Below are positions 20,550 through 33,790 of a DNA stretch of 64,000 nucleotides, one piece after another (position 1 is the stretch's first letter; every line of letters begins with the position of its first letter). The position numbers were made by a program, and so were the translations under genes. The DNA is from Tetrapyrgos nigripes. Its lineage: Eukaryota; Basidiomycota; Agaricomycetes; Agaricales; Campanellaceae. Below the pieces are notes generated by a model. That model did no database searches and was not told where the DNA came from. It saw nothing but the letters and a program-made list of their open reading frames with translations. The stretch is from positions 186,001 through 250,000 of the forward strand of contig JAACJM010000004.1 of assembly GCA_013368315.1 (NCBI GenBank). The letters run 5' to 3'.

Positions 20550-21067
20550 TGTTACAACGGAAGTCGTACTTCAAGGTTTCGCCTTTTGTTTGTTTGTTTG
20601 TTGAGCCTTTCTGTTGAAGAAAGGTTTGAGCAAGACTTCTGAAGACGAGTATTACTCAAAGTAAGACTTGTAGAAAGATGTATAAGGTTGAGCTGGGGAA
20701 TCTAGCTCGAAGAATGCTCTACCTATATACAGGGATATCTTGTAACTATGAGTCAAAGTACAATGTGTGTAAAGCATGTAAATCGTCTGTAGTAGCTATG
20801 TCAAACAGCATGTAAGTAATAAGAAACATGCATACAATGCATGTATAAGATAAAGGTAAAGGAAACATGCATACAATGCATGTAAACAATGTGTAAGTAA
20901 TAGTAGACATGTGTACTACACATGTAAGAAAGAAAGCAAGGAAAGAGCATGGCGAACGAAAGGGAAACATGTGTTAGATAAGAGGAAATGAAACAAAGTA
21001 AAGCAAAGGAAAGAAACAAAAGAGCGAGTCAGAGAGTCCTATAGAATAGGGGTGAGAAATTTTAACA
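20550..21067 (+). mobile_element. Solo LTR, family 2, with perfect 5-bp target duplication
   Basis: Starts TGTTACAACGG and ends TTTTAACA (TGTTA/TAACA terminal inverted repeat), 518 bases, flanked by GCTGC at 20545-20549 and 21068-21072. A TATA-like cctatatacagg lies at 20720-20732. The 3' half holds repeated dyads of the form acatgcatacaatgcatgt (about 20826-20885) and acatgtgtactacacatgt (about 20907-20926). It interrupts exon 5 of pseudogene C. Its ends and body differ from the family-1 LTR. Confidence 0.8.
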
Positions 21068-23009
21068 GCTGCTGTTCTAAACACAGGGCTTCTAGCCATT
21101 CATCCTGGGCCTGCTTATCATTCTGGGCTGCAATTCCCTTGAAGTCAGCATACTTCTTTTCAAAAGCTGACAACAAGTACCAATACTCACCACCTACAAC
21201 TGACCCTGTCAAGACAACTCTGGGAAGTGATCATATTATGTGCTCACTGGCTCCCTTGGAGATATATGTTTGAAGCATGCCATAGTTAAGAATGCAGTTC
21301 ATCATGTAAAAATTGTACCCAAATTTGGTATGATAATTGTTCTCAATGTCGGGAGCTCTGCACAGCCTGAAAAAAATTTCGTTATTCAAAAGAATGAAAT
21401 TGTTTGAAAGTTCTGCGTACACATGCTTGACACATTTCTTGCAGGATTGGAGGTAGCAATCCAGAATGATATTATTGCAATGATGACTGCAGTGCTACAT
21501 GTAAGACAATGCTCAGTTCTAGCAAGCAGAAAAATAAAAATCTACCTACATGACAGAATGGGTTAAACATAAAGTTTGCATATTGTATCTCATTCAAGGC
21601 AGAGGGAAGTGGTGGCAGGCCTTGAACATTAAGTCTAGCAGTTTGCCATATGTATTTGGAAGATTTGGGTGTCAGCAGCTTGTGGAGGTCTTTACTGGTG
21701 TGAGAGAGATGCAGAGGTCCAAGGTATGTGAAGATCTGATGCATGAAATGAAGCCCTCAGTACAAGTAAAGGCAAGGATATGAGCACAACCTACCTTGAA
21801 AATGACGTCCAATGGCATATCTTTCACAACTTTGTGCAAAAGACCCAGTTTCCCTTGAACACTGCTGAAACTTGGGTCAGCCACAATGAGTCCAGATGCT
21901 CTGCCTTTTCCCTTTCCTTTGCCCTTCAACTGCTTGTGCCTTTTCCATTTAGGTGCCTCATCTTCACTAAAATCTCCATCATGATCTTCATCGCCATTTG
22001 CTTTCAACTGTGCAGAAGTCCTGGTCATTGTCTGAAAATATGCAGACTTGGATGGTATGCAAATGCAAAGGTTTGAGACTTTTGTGGCAGTACAATCTCA
22101 AATTCAACTTATGTAACTTGGATGGCAGCATACTCAAGAAAACATTCGATGTAGTAGTACCATATGCTAAACAGGACACGATAGCACAAATACTTGGATA
22201 AAAACACACAGCAGGAGCAAGAAAACAACAGAAAGTAAGAAGTCAGGGAAGATATACACCATAGTAACTTACAGTACTGTACCATTTCATCAGTATTTCT
22301 GGAAAAAAACTGGTCACTGGCCAGCTGGTAGTTAATAGAAGTCAACAGTACAGGTCCTTAGAGCACTGTACATGTACATACACATGCATCAGCTTCAATG
22401 GTGGGTGTTTGCAGCAATTGATGTTGGATCTATTAAGAAACAGTGGCAATGTGTCAGCCAGTTGTTGGGAGTGTCAGGAGGTGCTGATCATCATTCCTAG
22501 CAATGATGACATAAATTGATGGTCCTGGCTACATCATTTGGATCATCTCAGATGATGTGGGCACTGTCCAAGTCAGGAATGTTGATTAAACCCTCCCCAA
22601 TGGCTATCACTATATTTCATCAATGAGGACACTATTGTACTGGTGAACAGAAAAACTTATCTGGTTCACTGGTAACTGGTACCAGCTGGTACCAGTTGAA
22701 ACCAGTTTTTTCCCAAAATACTGATGTTCATTCAATTCGCGAATCTGCAGTCACAGCCACCCAAAATTTGCGAAATTTTTTGAGCTGTCTGAGGTCACAA
22801 CAGCTTGGACACAAAAAGGACAGGTAAAACTCATCACAAAAACACCCAAAAAAAGGCAAATTTTCTGTGAAATTCACGAAAATTTCTGCCATGTCCTAGG
22901 TCACTGGCCCCAATTTGTGAAAAAAAAGTTTGCAGGACAAGGTCACAGTCACAACCCCCTCATGAATTGAACAAAATGGTACAGTAGATTGTGTCCATTC
23001 AAATAAGTA

Positions 23010-25905
23010 GTAGTGCACTAATAGGTGTCTTTTGCATAAGTGTAGAACAAACACAAACTTAAAGACTTTTATACAAATAGTAAAGTGTGAGCATTCCAAG
23101 TAGTCAGAATACTCAACAGTTCACTTGTACTACAAGGACTTTTGGGGTTTTGGTAGGGTTTTGCATGAATGCACACAAGTTAAACACACACAAAGACTAT
23201 AACAAGTCCACAAAGATATAACCAACAGTTTCAATTCACAATTTGTAGGCCCAAATGCCTTATAGCCAGTTTCACAAGTCCAAGGACACACACAAAAAGG
23301 TAACACACAAAAACCAACAAATTTGATTCAACACTATTGATCCACACACTATGTTTATACTCAATGCGAGTGAGGTAAATTTGGTAGAAGTGTAGTCTGT
23401 ATTTCGCAGTCTCTACAGCTAGTGCTAGTGAGATGACCAATACTCTACAGTACATGGCTTGAGTAACTACAAGAAATACCTAGTCCTTTTATACTACTCA
23501 CAGCTACCTACTATACAGTTCTACATTTCTTTTAATGTCTGCTAAAAGGTACATAAGAAAACAGAAATATTAGTCTAATTGCCAGTCCATGCTTGTCTGT
23601 ACTACTAGATTAAGTAGGTACTTTCTAATTAGGGTATCTAGGAAATGTAGAATATTATCCAAAACTAATAGGGCTTTCTATGTTCCCTTTGCTTCATCTT
23701 CTTGACTAAGAGTACCTTTCTGGAACTGGCAGCCATACTAGTCATTCTGACTCACATAGCTCCACCATCCATGCTGGGCTCCACTTACCACCAATTGGTC
23801 ACTATGGGTTTGTGTAGTCTTTGCTTATTCCTCCTCTTATGTTTTTCTGGCACTACTATAGACTTAGTGTCAATAGACCCCATTCCTAGTATACTGCCAG
23901 TTTGTAGTATAGTTTCTCTTATAGCTGAGTCCTGCTCTCTATAAGGTCCTACCTATCTTTTGTAGTTGCACTTGTACCAACGAGAATGCCTCAGTCATCA
24001 GGCACACATCTTGCTGATCTTACTGCTGCATTCGGAAATATCTTTACCCTTTTGGGGCTTCCTCATTATGACTCATTTCTTCGATTGCATACTGGCAGTA
24101 ACAGACTATGGGTTTTATTCCCTTTAGTACCATATGAAAGCCGAGCTTTCTAGGAACTCATACATATATACTTTGTCCTACTTATCTATCCTTACTGTCT
24201 TTCAAAAGACTATTCCTTCTGTTTTTTTGCTTACAAGCAAGCTAGTTCAGACATAGTTGGTTACTAGGGCTTTCCTCTGATTTCTCTGATTATGGTGCTA
24301 TGCTAAACCAAAGATCGTTTAGCACTAGAGTCTGGGTCGTATAGCCTACGGGTTCCTTGCCTGTGAATAGGGGCTTCACTTTCCCTTGAGTCGCACTGGC
24401 AGTAATAAGCACATTGATACAGCAGGTAAACACCTGGCCATGCACTCCATCATTTTGTGCACTTCTAATCGAAGTACTGCAAACTCACTATATACACAAT
24501 CAAACCTATGAATCATCTAGCTTGTCTACTAGAATGACTCCCAAATGGGTACCCTTTAAGATGAAAGCTTTCATTTAGTTTAATCTCAAGAGTTTTACCA
24601 TAAACACAGTTGGTAACATGCTGATCAAAGCACACTTGGACTTTACTATCCTTCATTTGGATACAGTCACTATACAAAACAGTTCATTTACCAGATTTCT
24701 GACTTCGTTTTACTACTTGGACGAGAGATATCGTCTGGACTGCGATTGATGATGCGTTCAACATGTATTTACAATCCCTGACTCCTACTAACACTCAACA
24801 ATTACCTACGAACCATGCATGGACTCAGAGGCTTGATGGACCATAGTAAACTACTATATAGTACTTAGCTAATTGTGTGGCTGACTATAAAAGCACACTT
24901 TGATTACCTTATCATACAACAACCACTTGTAACCGCCTTCATACAGATACAGTGCAATGGCAATACGAGTATTGTTCCTGTGGAAAGTAGTTGTCTACAG
25001 TTCATCTTCAGTGGGAGGCATCATACCCCTTGAGCTACTTAACTTTGTCTTCTCAGTGCTCAGTTTTTACATACCAAATGTTCCACTTGTCGTATAGCAC
25101 CGTACTTGTGGAGGTGTGTTTGTATAGTCGCTTGTTGTATTGTGCAGTACCTTGCAGAGGCATACTAAGTCTTCTTCAATTCCGAGCCAGTTTTGTTTTC
25201 ACCTTTGTCTTGCGCTTAGTTTGCTTTCAGAGGTAGCTGCACCTATTCAAGCAGTGTATTACCCAGTTTCGTTTTGTGTATTTGTTGGTGTATCACCACA
25301 GGGCACCCATACATCCTCTCTCCCTCATCTGTGTTCATCCTCCTCATCTTCTACCCATCCTGTACCACATCCTGATCCTACCCGTCACCTACCCTTTATA
25401 TCCTTTTACCCTTCATCCCCCATCTGAACTAGTCTTCACCCAGTCGAAGTGCTACTCTATCTTGTAATCACTTCGATTATACTTCTTTTGCTTCTTCTAG
25501 ATCTACTGTGAGAGCTTTAGTGTCTCCCTACCCCCAAACTAAACACCTTGTCTTGAGTGGAAGGTAGTTGTTGGTTGAGTCATTTGCCTTCAACCCCATG
25601 CTTGGTGTCTCAACGTTATAGTAGGAATTTGTTACAAAGTCTTTATAGAACTTTGTACAGTATATGGGGTGGGTCTGCTACTATAACTGAAGCACTGTAC
25701 ACATCAACCATAGTATTCAGAATAAGCATATCCTATTCATAAATACTTAGCTTTATTATACTGGCGCTTACACTTAGTCCACTAGTGCTTTAACTAGCAG
25801 TTCAGGACTCACTCTAGTCCTTTATATACCAATTGAAGTGGTGAACTAGCTTTCTAACTGCCAATTAATGTTTCTATATGCAAATTTTGTATGGCATATC
25901 AGCGC
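23010..25905 (+). repeat. Long diverged direct repeat, copy 1 (unclassified element)
   Basis: About 1.4 kb from 23010 to 24415 and a terminal part from about 25610 to 25905 match copy 2 (31410-33093) in the same orientation with many C/T and G/A differences. Shared landmarks: ttgcataagtgtaga at the start, cagtctctacagctag, the gctccaccatccatgctggg segment, and ttttgtatggcatatcag at the end. The middle (about 24415-25610) is present only here. No protein domain is recognisable. Confidence 0.75.
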
Positions 25906-27541
25906 ACGTCCAGTTGACAGTGAGCACTGAGAATAGGACTTTGATAGGACTCATAGATGTCAGCCTACAGCCCATGAAAATTCAAAATCAAGTCAAGCAT
26001 TTTCCAATCAATACATCACTAAAACCTACCTACCCATATACCCTGTAAACCATCCCCACCATCTAGGTTCATGGCCTGACATACTGCCAAGGGATTATAC
26101 CAATTGTTGGGGTGGTTGACCACCCATATCATCTGTTGTCAGATCCCTGTCATAATGACCCCAAGTTGATCATGAATGGTGGGGTTGGTCAGGAATGGGG
26201 AGGATTATCAGGGATGAAAGAGGCTGGTCAAGGGATTATCAGAAATGGTGAGGTATATACCAGATGGTGGAGGAGATATGGTGTAGACACCAATGGTGCA
26301 GTCGCCCAGGACTCTTATCAAATGTGTCAAAGCAAAGTCGAAAGGAGACCTATATTTACATACATACATAGATAGTACACTATGACTGTGGATAAAGAGA
26401 CTATACTCACTTAACATCCCGCCTCACAGCAACTGCCGACTGCCGACTATAGGCAAATATAGATACGTCCACTCTGTAACAATCTCAGGTGAGATAGACC
26501 AACAAAGGACTCAAGGAAATACTCACAAAAGGATGGCAAGTAGCAGAGAGCTGTTGAATACACAAGGAGTGACTTGTAAGGCCTGAGAAGACACACAACA
26601 AAACAAAAGAATGACTCACTGCAAACTGAAGATACCAAGTCTAGCATGTTTGAAAGAGCTTAGTTGAGAATATGGCAAAAGAGAATGAGAAACTCACATT
26701 TAAAGGTGGCTGTATGCACATATATGGACACTCCACAGATATATTACAGCCACTGTGACCAAGGGAGAACATACACTTGCATTGGCGGGTCAGATAGCCA
26801 ATTTCTGTATGTAGGATTGGCATGAGTGAATATTGAACAATGAAAGCCAAAGGTAAAGGGTGGGAACAACATGAACATGCAAGAGGATGATCATTGCCAA
26901 ATTAAAGGCAATGAGCAAAAAATGAAGAGAACCAATGAAGAATGGAAAACTCACTAACAGGATGAATTGCCAAGCCTCTCTGATCAACTTGACTGCACTT
27001 TCAGTCTCTCCAAGTCCTTTAAAACAACTGCATGATAGACAGCATCAGGCCTCTTGCACAACATCTAGCATAGTGGGCAGTAGGTCAAGAATTCATCAGT
27101 AATGGTCCCAAACAGGTAATTCAAGGTGAAAGAAACTCTGTCAAGAACAGGTTCAGATAGGGACTGGATGCCTCTCAGGCCACCACACAGGAACCAAAGA
27201 CAAAGCAATAAGGCAAATAGATGGTATAGATGAGTAAGCCAGTACTGGGCCAGAGTCTACATAGTACTGAGGACAATGCTGAGCAGTATGGATCAGAGGG
27301 ACAGAAGTGGACAGACTGAGGAACTATCTACAAAGCCCTGGAGTATATATACAAAAGTGCGAAGGAGAACAAGATTAGATCAGCAGGTACTGATGGAAAC
27401 AATCAAGGAATGATAATCAGGTATCTAAGTGATGTCAATATGTGTAACAGGTACAGATATGATCTGTCAATCAGAGAAATGATGCATCAAAGAAGATGGA
27501 AGCCATAGGTACAAGGAACATGATCTAGAACCAAAGAAGCG

Positions 27542-27631
27542 AAGAATGATGGAAGGGAGAAGAATGATGGAAGGGAGAAGAATGATGGAAGAGAGAGAAG
27601 AATGATGGAAGGGAGAAGAATGATGAAAGGA
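27542..27631 (+). repeat. 18-bp minisatellite, about 5 units
   Basis: Units of agaatgatggaagggaga repeated head to tail, with small changes (an agag insertion in unit 3-4, a G to A change in the last unit). Confidence 0.85.
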
Positions 27632-27682
27632 GAACAAAGAACAGGGTCTAGAAGTGAAGGCATGAAGGGATTCATGACAAAC

Positions 27683-28290
27683 TCACTATAAGCCTACTAC
27701 ATGTTTGGACTGAAGGGCGAGTACAGTTATTGAGTAGGGAGAGGAAACAGGGTGAGGGGTGTTGTCATATGCACTGAATTGACATGAGAACTCTTCAAGT
27801 TCTGGATAAAGACTCAAGGTGACTCAGTGAAGGAAAGACAATAATTACAAAAGTAGACACACCTAGTTAGGTCCCATGCACCTTCTGCACCAGGCTCAAG
27901 TCTGGCTAGACAGGGGAGACTGTGTCTGTACTGAACATTGATGGCAGTGGTTGGGTGAGAGGTTGTGGATGAGGTCATTTGAGGGTTCATTTGGGAAATA
28001 GACAATGGCGAGTATGTGTTTTGAGGTAGAGTCATGTGGTGGTAGTGATAGAGGCAGAATTAGGCCAAAGTCAGCGTGTTTTCCCAATAGCAAGATGACA
28101 AAAGACTCAAAGGACTCATCAAGTAGAATGATGTCTTTGGCAATCCTTGCCTTTACTGTTGACATCCTGAATGGTGAGTGGTGAGTTGCTTTGGGTCAAA
28201 ATGGACAAAACCAGTGATTCAAATGAAAAGAACTCACCATAAGCCACCATGTGTTTGGACTGAAGGGTGAGTACTGGGCAAGTTGATGGG
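27683..28290 (+). repeat. Two diverged direct copies about 545 bp apart
   Basis: The stretch aactcactataagcctactacatgtttggactgaagggcgagtac (27683 on, given only as a landmark: catgtttggactgaagggcg) recurs as catgtgtttggactgaagggtg near 28240-28262 with similar flanks. The first ends in gagtacagttattg and the second in gagtactgggcaag. Probably an old local duplication. Confidence 0.6.
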
Positions 28291-31200
28291 CAGAGCGATG
28301 AGAGTTGGAGAACTAGGTCAGGAGTGGAAGGAGGGAAACAAGGGCAGAGGAGATGGTGATGGGAGTTGAAGAAAGAAATTGATGCATCACCCAGTTTTGG
28401 GCAGTTTTGCAGAGTTTGAAAGTGTGTTATCAGTTCTGCAAGACTCTATGTCATTGACAAATGACCAGACACCATCCTCAAAGTTCCTCCCAATCACTGC
28501 ATTCTCTCTCCTCAGAATGATAAGAGTAGGGTGTCTCCTCATTACACATACCTAGAACTCCAAACAACACTGTGCACCACCTCTTAACATGTTCTGCCTC
28601 AAGTTGGAAGAGTAGTGGATTTGGCTATCTGGCTGAAAAGAGTGGGGATGGAAGGGACAAGAAGAAGGTTGATAGGGTTATATTGCTGTGGGGGACCTGT
28701 TGGTGAGTTTTTTCCTGTCCTATGTTCTCCTTAGAGTCCTTTTTTCTTCCTATTCCTCAGTGCCACCTTTCATTTTTCCCTTCTCCAAGTCTTCTCTTTC
28801 CTTCTTTGTTTTATCCTCTCACTTTGTTTACTACATATGAAAAGCTCTCTCACCTTTACTGAGACACTTTCTCCCTGCCTGGATTGTCTCTCAAGCAATC
28901 AATATATGCATACAACAATACTACTTTCATCTGACCTCTACCATGGCAAATGGTGTAGCACTCACTGTTTGAGCGAGATATTGCTCCTATGGCCAGAGCC
29001 AATGGAACTTGCTCATATATCTATGTATCTCTCGCATATATTCATGTCTTTCCATGGCACATATACTTGGTTTTTCTCCTCACATATATGTTGTCCTCTC
29101 TGACATGTCACATATGCATATATGTGTCTTTTACATGATGCTTCTTTTCACACATCACCTCTTTTTCACCATTCCTCTTTCCATCATTCCACTTGAACTC
29201 TGGAATGTGATCAGTAGCCATTTTCACACAGACAACAAAGAAGAATGCCACAAGAAATGTGGTGAAAACAGAAGAGGCTCAAAGAATAGAAGATACTGTA
29301 TTTGTATTTGTAGACAATGTTAGGCTGTATGTGTGTTCTTACTACTTAGGCATAATCTGATGTGGGAACTACTCTGATTAGAGTTGTCTCGTAGTCCTGT
29401 CTTGACTCTTCTATATGTACCTGTCCTTCAGCTTCAAATTTCATTGTTTTTGGCACCAGACCTCACATTATGATTAGACAGGAAGGCCAGTGGCTGAAAC
29501 TGTGCTACACAGTGATCTCCCCATAGCCTACAAGTATCTTTATGATGGCCAAATGACAATCCCATGATAAGGTCTTGCCATCCTGACAAGACCTGATCAA
29601 CTGAAAAAATCCTGATAGGGTATGATCACCTTCTGAAATTATGACAGTGAATGATAATGGGCTGATATACCCACAGAACTATTACAGGTGGATATAAGCA
29701 TTCATCAGGTGGAATATGGGTTGGGCAGTTTTAGTGATGACTAAAATGCCTCTCTGATCTCCACGATGAATGACCCGATGTCACCTGTCCAATTCAACTT
29801 ATCCACAAGCTTTGGCAAAGTAGGCAGAGACAGGGATGTCTTTATCACTGTAGAACATCACTTAGAATGAGCAAATCAGCATGGAACAACAGCAGTGAAA
29901 CCACGAACCTCTATAACCCTAATCTGAAAGGTCCAAGATCAGACTGAATTCCTTTTCAAGATCTGCTTCATCAATGCTCTTGAAGCATACAAGGATATGA
30001 TCATTGTCCAGCCCCTCAATGACAACTCCTACAGCCATTTCAAGCATATCAATGTGGTTAATGTTTTTGGAGTTTGTATGGAGGACACTGTTTTCCTCAC
30101 ATTTTTCTGTCAGATTAAATGGAGGTAGTGTTAATGGGAAGACTCTGGAGTAAGAGATGCATTCAGAGCAGTGGTAGTTACCTTGTCAAAAACTGAAAGA
30201 AAGTGCATAATATTGGTTGATCTCTTCTTCTATCTCTGCACATCTTTCCTGAAGAGAGGAAAGTCCATGAGATGGCAAAGCAACACTGTGCTCTGCCTCC
30301 TTTTGTTCCATTTGCTCCTTCTCCAAGGCTACATTAGTTTGACATTGCCATGAATAGCACAGGTCTTGTATTCTCACACAGCTCTGTGAAAAGTATTGCA
30401 TGTGTCTTCAAACAGCTTGAATTTTAGATTGATTCAAGGCTCGGGGTTCATGAGTAGTGTTTTAAGATGGATCTGAAGGATTAAAAGGCTGTGAGCCATT
30501 TTCGATAGATTTTTGTAGATACTGGGTGGGATGAGGAGAGTGGCAAGTCCAAGTTGAACCAGCCAACACTCATTGATGTGTGTTGTGTACCATCACTCTG
30601 ACACCAACATCAGCAAAAAGGCATTTTGCTTTTTCTGACCTTTTTGATCCTTTTGGCAACTTTTTTCAGCCTGGACTTTTGATGACCTTTTTTTACTGGA
30701 CTTTTACTGACTTTTTTGTACTTTTTTTTAGACTCATGTGGCCAGTGCTGTTTGGATGCTGTTTCACAACACATTTCCTCTTTGAGATCAAAAATGCTGG
30801 AGATCCAAAGGACTGGTCCCACCTCCTGGGTTTTAGTAGAGTCACACTTTTGTGATGTGGGACTTAACCAAATTTTTGTGAGTCCACTGACATTTGCCAG
30901 TACTTCTCTTGTCCCTTCCCTCCTACCACTCTTGATACTTCTTACATGTATTTTTATATGCTCTAATGGATTGTTTTACTCTTTTTGCTGGTCCAAAAAT
31001 AAAATAGGAATGTACATACATATGTATATACATACTGATGTGCTACAAGTTCTGCCCTAGACCTTGGCCATGGCCTTTAATGTACCTCTAACCCTTCCTA
31101 GGGTCTTGGTATTGTCTACCCAAGGAATGCCATCTGGGCTGGCTGTGGTGTTCAGTGTGGACTGTGGAAGCTGCATGGATGTCACTGCATGTGACAGTGA

Positions 31201-31409
31201 TGGAGGGGTACAGGGCTGGGCATGCAGTGAAATGTGAAATTTCACTAAGTCCTGTGTCACAATGTCACAGCCCTACTAAAGTGCTGGAGGTGGAACCCTT
31301 TACCTTAGGGAAATGGCTGGGGACAAGCCTACTTTTTTTTGAACTTTTTCCAAGCTTCATATACATAGTCAATGTACTTAGTGAATGTGTGTAGATAGGT
31401 CAAGACAGG

Positions 31410-33093
31410 CATTGATAGGTGACTTTGCATAAGTGTAGATCGAACACAAACTTAAAGACTTTTATACAAATTGTAAAGTGCAAGCATTCAACAGTTCACT
31501 TGTACTACAAGGACTTTTGGGGGTTTTGGTAGGGTTTTTGCACAAATGCACACAAGTTCAACACACACAAAGGCTATAACAAGTCCACAAAGTATAACCA
31601 ACAGTTTCAAATCACAATTTGTAGGCTCAAATGCCTTATAACCAATTTTGCAAGTCTGAGGACACACACAAAAGGTGACACAAAACCAACAAATTTAATT
31701 CAACACTATTGATCCACACACTATGTTTATACTTGATGTGAGTGAGGTAAATTGGGTAGAAGTGTAGTCTGTGTTTCGCAGTCTCTACAGCTAGCACTAG
31801 TGAGATGACCGATACTCTACAGTATGTGGCTTGAGCAACTACAAGAAATACCTAGTCCTTTTATACTACTTGCAGCTACTACTATACAGTTCTACATTTC
31901 TTTTTAATGTCTGATAAAAGGTACACAAGAAAACAGAAATATTCTTCTAACTGCCAGTCCATGCTCATCAATACTACTAGATTAAGTAGGTACCTTCTAA
32001 TTAGGGTATCTAAGAAATGTAGAATATTATCTAAAATTCATAGGGCTTTCTATGTTCCCTTTGCTTTTTCCTCTTGACTAGTGGTACCTTTCTGGAACTG
32101 GCAGCCATAGTCATTATGACTCACATAGCTCCACCATCCATGCTGGGCTCCACTTGTATGACTCACATTCCTTTACTGCCAATCAGTCACGATAGGTTTG
32201 TGTAGTCTTCATTATTCCTCCTCTTATGTTTTTCTGGTGCTACTATAGGCTTGGTATCAATAGACCTAGTTTTTAGTATACTGCCAGTTAGTGGCATAGT
32301 TCTCTTATAGGTGAGTCCTGCTCTCTATAAGGTCCTACATATATTTTGTAGTCACACTTGTACCAACAAGAACACCTCAGTCATCAGGCACATGTCTTGC
32401 TGATCTTACTGATGCATTCAGAAATATCTTTACCCTTTTGGGCTTTCTCATCATGATTCATTCCTTTGATCACATACTGGCAGTAATGAACTATGGGTTT
32501 CATTCCTTCACCACTAGTCCATCCCTCTAGTATCATATGAAAGCTGAGCTTTCTATCCTTGCTGTCTTTCAAAAGACTATTCCTTCTGTTTTGCTTATAA
32601 GCAAGGTATTGATCACTATACCACTAGTTCAGACATAGTCAGTCACTAGGGTTTTCCTCTGATTTCTCTGATTATGGTGCAATTCTTAACCAGTGATTGT
32701 TTAGTGCTAGAGTCTGGGTTATATAGCCAATGTGTTCCTTGTCTGTGAATAGGGGCTTCACTTTCCCTTGAGTTGCACTGGTGGTACTAAGCACTAACAG
32801 TTATAGTAGGAATTGCTACAAAGTCTTTATAGATCTTTGTATAGTATATTGGGTAGATCTGCTACTATAACTGAAGCACTGTACACATCAACCATAGGAC
32901 TTAGAATAAGCATATCCTATTCATAAGTATTTAGCTTTATTGTACTGGCACATACACTTAGTCCACTAGTGCTTTGAATAGCAGTTCGGGACTCACTCTA
33001 GTCCTTTATACACCAACCAAAGTGGTAAATCAGCTTTTTAACTGTCAAATAGCATTTCTATATGCAAATTTTGTATGGCATATCAGTGTGTAA
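31410..33093 (+). repeat. Long diverged direct repeat, copy 2
   Basis: Same element as 23010-25905, about 8.4 kb downstream, lacking roughly 1.2 kb between the aagca and gttatagtaggaatt segments (near 32793-32805). The differences are mainly transitions, with CG in one copy and TG or CA in the other (for example agcgcacg against agtgtgta at the right end), consistent with loss of methylated cytosines. Confidence 0.75.
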
Positions 33094-33790
33094 GCACCTC
33101 TCCATAGAAATCACAAGTGGAGGTGGCATAAGTGGTTCTCCTTGTTTCACCCATAGTGCTAGTGCTGGCATCCACTGTCTAAGTTGTGTGCGTGTTTTCA
33201 TTCATGCAGTCAGAGTGAGTCACTGCAGTGAGCAGGGGTGGGGAAGCAGCAATTTTAGATCAAGTCTTGTTCAAACTCCAACAGGCCATGCATACATGTA
33301 CCTTTACAGTCCATCAAGCCACCTCATATCCATTTCCATCAATCATATCCTCATGACGATGTCAACAGCTCTCAACTGAACATCCTCAATGCTGCACTCA
33401 AGGACATCAGCAGTACCCTCAATACCCTCAAATACCTCAATCAATGGAGTCCTCAAAACTTCTTTACTGTTGTCAACCTCTCAGTGCTCAACTTCAAATG
33501 CCACATCAATATGTCAACACCCAACAAATTGTGAAGACTCCCTCTGTCCTCAGCATTTTTAATAACCATTATACTTGCTTGTCATGCCCCTGTGCTCCAA
33601 GGCTACAAAAAATACAAATGAGGATTGGGGGGGAGGATACAACCATGGAGAGGGTGGGACAATTGCAGTACCTTCTGCCTCTCAGCTACAGGGCTATTCA
33701 CTCAATCACTTGAACAGGGTCTACAGTAGGGGTTTATGTCTCTTGCAACAGGGAGAGGCTCATGGTACATTCACTCTTTCTTACTTACAT

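Larger units (their letters stand above)
19058..22028 (-). pseudogene. F-box family copy C, decayed and interrupted by two solo LTRs
   Basis: Pieces of all ten exons of the A/B family can be followed: exon 1 from 22028 (KGKGKGKGRASGLIVADPSF, LHKVVKDMPLDVIF), F-box exon 2 about 21726-21550 (IFTYLGP, SHTSKDLHKLLTPKSSKYIW), Cys exon 3 (CSHHCNN...C-x-x-C), exons 4-6, a shortened exon 7 (RQAAKLTEG), exon 8 with a large internal deletion and frame breaks, exon 9 and exon 10 (TTEHWCWD), stop 19058-19060. Exon 5 is split by the LTR at 20550-21067 and exon 9 by the LTR at 19378-19882. Removing each LTR plus one duplication copy restores the paralog reading. CpG is scarce compared with A and B. Exon 4 has lost its donor site. 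Clearly non-functional. Confidence 0.85.

Noticed and set aside
24991..25427. Plus-strand hydrophobic ORFs around 25.0-25.4 kb
   Set aside because: Pyrimidine-rich, low-complexity translation in the decayed block with no conserved motif.
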